This document shows, piece by piece, positions 6,371 through 7,616 of a stretch of 7,616 nucleotides of DNA. This stretch comes from JBBKWG01 sp037968835 (lineage in GTDB: Bacteria > Pseudomonadota > Alphaproteobacteria > Rhodobacterales > Rhodobacteraceae), in contig JBBKWG010000245.1 in the NCBI GenBank assembly GCA_037968835.1, positions 1 to 7,616 of the forward strand, given 5' to 3'. The position numbers were made by a program, and so were the translations under genes. Below the pieces are notes generated by a model. The model saw only the letters and a list, made by a program, of their open reading frames with translations. It was not told the DNA's origin and did not search any database. Numbering within the stretch: the first letter of the stretch is position 1; every line of letters starts with the position of its first letter.

Positions 6371-6376
6371 CGGTGC

Positions 6377-7051
6377 ATGAAGCTGTTTGTCGGCCTCGGA
6401 AATCCCGGAGCGAAGTACGCGGGCAACCGTCATAATATCGGTTTCATGGCGGTCGACCGGATCGCCGGCGACCACGGATTCGCACCTTGGCGCAGCAAGT
6501 TCCAAGGCGTCGTCAGCGAGGGCAATCTGGGCAGCGAAAAGGTTGTTCTGCTGAAGCCCGAAACCTTCATGAACAAGTCCGGCCAGTCGGTCGGCGAGGC
6601 GATGAGGTTCTACAAACTCGACCCCGCCGACATCATCGTCTTTCACGACGAGATCGACCTCGCGCCTGCAAAGCTGCGCGTCAAGCTTGGCGGTGGCCAC
6701 GCCGGTCACAATGGACTGCGCTCGCTGCACGGACATATCGGCGATGGATACCAGCGCGTGCGCATGGGCGTTGGGCATCCCGGTCACAAGGATGCGGTCC
6801 CGCATTACGTCCTCAAGGACTTCGCCAAGGCCGATCTCGACTGGCTGGACGATCTGCTGCACGGGATCAGCGACGGTGCCGTGGAGTTGGCTGCCGGCGA
6901 CACCGGTCGATTTCAGAACGCTGTCGCTTTGCGCCTGAACCCGCCGCGATCTTCGAAGCCGGCCGAGAAAGCCGCGCCACCAGTACCGAAGTCTGCGCCG
7001 ACTCCCGATGTGCGCTCGCCGTTGCAAAAGCTGGTGGATCGGTTTCGGTGA
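6377..7051 (+). CDS. pth: Peptidyl-tRNA hydrolase
   Basis: Cytoplasmic enzyme that cleaves the ester bond of peptidyl-tRNAs released from stalled ribosomes, recycling tRNA; essential in many bacteria. All key residues of the bacterial Pth family are present: Asn9 in GLGNPG, catalytic His19 in NRHNIGF, Met65-Asn66 in KPETFMNKSG, Asp91 in FHDEIDL, and Asn112 in GGGHAGHNGL, each two or one residue off the E. coli numbering (His20, Asn68, Asp93, Asn114). The second signature GYQRVRMGVGHPG follows. At 224 residues it is about 30 longer than E. coli Pth because of a C-terminal tail (from about residue 188) rich in Pro, Ala, Ser and Lys and ending in a basic LQKLVDRFR segment, a tail I recall from related alphaproteobacteria. 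The stop overlaps the next start in GTGA. Confidence 0.98.
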   Translation: MKLFVGLGNPGAKYAGNRHNIGFMAVDRIAGDHGFAPWRSKFQGVVSEGNLGSEKVVLLKPETFMNKSGQSVGEAMRFYKLDPADIIVFHDEIDLAPAKLRVKLGGGHAGHNGLRSLHGHIGDGYQRVRMGVGHPGHKDAVPHYVLKDFAKADLDWLDDLLHGISDGAVELAAGDTGRFQNAVALRLNPPRSSKPAEKAAPPVPKSAPTPDVRSPLQKLVDRFR

Positions 7052-7616
7052 CCATCTCCGATGCGTTTCGCGAGCAGGCGCGGGCGTGTGAGAAGCTCGG
7101 CTCGCCGTTCATGGCGCGTTTGATGACGCTACTGGCTGACCGCCTCACGCCCGGCACCGCGGTCACGAACGTGATATTCAATTGGCCCGGCGATCCGCTT
7201 CCTCGCGCCGACAGCGTGCCTTTGCGACTTGCGGGCGCGCTTCATGCGCTTCGACTCCAGAAGATCGCGCTCGTCGATGCTTATCCACCCAACGACATCA
7301 GCGACGATGCGCTCTGGTCCGCCGTCGAAATCACGTTGAACGAGCAGTCCGATCATGTCCTTGGCTGGCTGAAATCCCCGCCCCAGACGAACGAGGTTCG
7401 CCGCGCCGCTGCGTTCCTCCCGGCCCTTGCCCTGTTGCACGCGCGGTATTCGGTTCCGGTCGCCCTGTTCGAGCTTGGTGCGAGTGGCGGTCTGAATCTG
7501 CGCGCTGATAGGTTCCGGCTTGACCTTCCCGGCCTGACGCTTGGACCGCCGGACGCTGAGGTCACGATCCGCCCCGAGTGGTCCGGCCCGCTCCCACCGT
7601 CGACGTTGCCGGAGAT
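7048..7616 (+). CDS. DUF2332 family protein (3' end beyond the window)
   Basis: The frame starts at a GTG overlapping the pth stop (GTGA) and stays open to the right edge, giving 189 codons; DUF2332 proteins are usually well over 300 residues, so the C-terminal part is outside. Start choice: the GTG gives VTISDAFREQARACEKLGSPFMARLM, which matches the N-terminal pattern of the family (aromatic-x-x-Q-x-x-x-C-x-x-L-G-S-P). The nearby ATG at 7061 is in another frame. Further landmarks are the SPPQTNEVRRAA segment at residues 110-121 and ELGASGGLNLRADRF at 142-156, the family's most conserved stretch, which resembles the glycine-rich SAM-binding motif I of methyltransferases. No activity is established to my knowledge. 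The overlap with pth implies co-translation. Confidence 0.88.
   Translation, partial: MTISDAFREQARACEKLGSPFMARLMTLLADRLTPGTAVTNVIFNWPGDPLPRADSVPLRLAGALHALRLQKIALVDAYPPNDISDDALWSAVEITLNEQSDHVLGWLKSPPQTNEVRRAAAFLPALALLHARYSVPVALFELGASGGLNLRADRFRLDLPGLTLGPPDAEVTIRPEWSGPLPPSTLPE

Noticed and set aside
6263..7027. Minus-strand 254-codon frame opposite pth
   Set aside because: It is the complement of a fully conserved Pth gene and shows no domain.
1..7616. Search for tRNA, rRNA, CRISPR repeats, insertion sequences, att sites, toxin-antitoxin pairs and defence genes
   Set aside because: No tandem or regularly spaced repeats, no transposase or integrase motifs, no cloverleaf and no paired small genes were seen on either strand.

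Overview
The window reads as ordinary chromosomal DNA from a high-GC alphaproteobacterium, most likely of the Rhodobacterales (Roseobacter/Rhodobacter type). This rests on protein character and gene content: a MeaB-type GTPase, an L28 of alphaproteobacterial type, a small secreted four-cysteine protein of a kind familiar from Rhodobacteraceae, a lipoprotein resembling the DUF6778 family, and a pth gene followed directly by a DUF2332 gene. The taxonomic call is from memory of these families and was not searched.

Layout. (1) 1-2117, minus strand: most of hrpB, a DEAH-type ATP-dependent helicase, with its C-terminus beyond the left edge. (2) 2199-4048, plus strand, divergent from hrpB: meaB (ArgK-family G3E GTPase), overlapping by ATGA with an alpha/beta hydrolase gene, then an imperfect hairpin likely to end this two-gene unit. 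(3) 4153-4440, plus: rpmB (ribosomal protein L28) with a clear ribosome binding site and a strong intrinsic terminator. (4) 4611-5036, plus: an uncharacterised four-helix membrane protein, convergent with (5) 5090-5392, minus: a small exported Cys-containing protein. (6) 5393-5705: a 313-base non-coding stretch, less GC-rich than its surroundings, with several short inverted repeats. (7) 5706-6308, plus: a lipoprotein. (8) 6377-7051, plus: pth (peptidyl-tRNA hydrolase), overlapping by GTGA with (9) 7048 to the right edge: a DUF2332 gene, cut by the window end.

How the genes relate. The identifiable functions are housekeeping: RNA helicase, ribosomal protein, peptidyl-tRNA recycling, and a chaperone GTPase for B12-dependent acyl-CoA mutases. 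Only two pairs look truly co-translated: meaB with the hydrolase, and pth with the DUF2332 gene. The others have their own spacing and signals.

I found no mobile element, CRISPR array, tRNA, rRNA, toxin-antitoxin pair or defence module. I do not see a new biological system here. The items most worth a second look are the two overlapping gene pairs containing uncharacterised partners, the small exported Cys-rich protein, and the repeat-bearing intergenic region.
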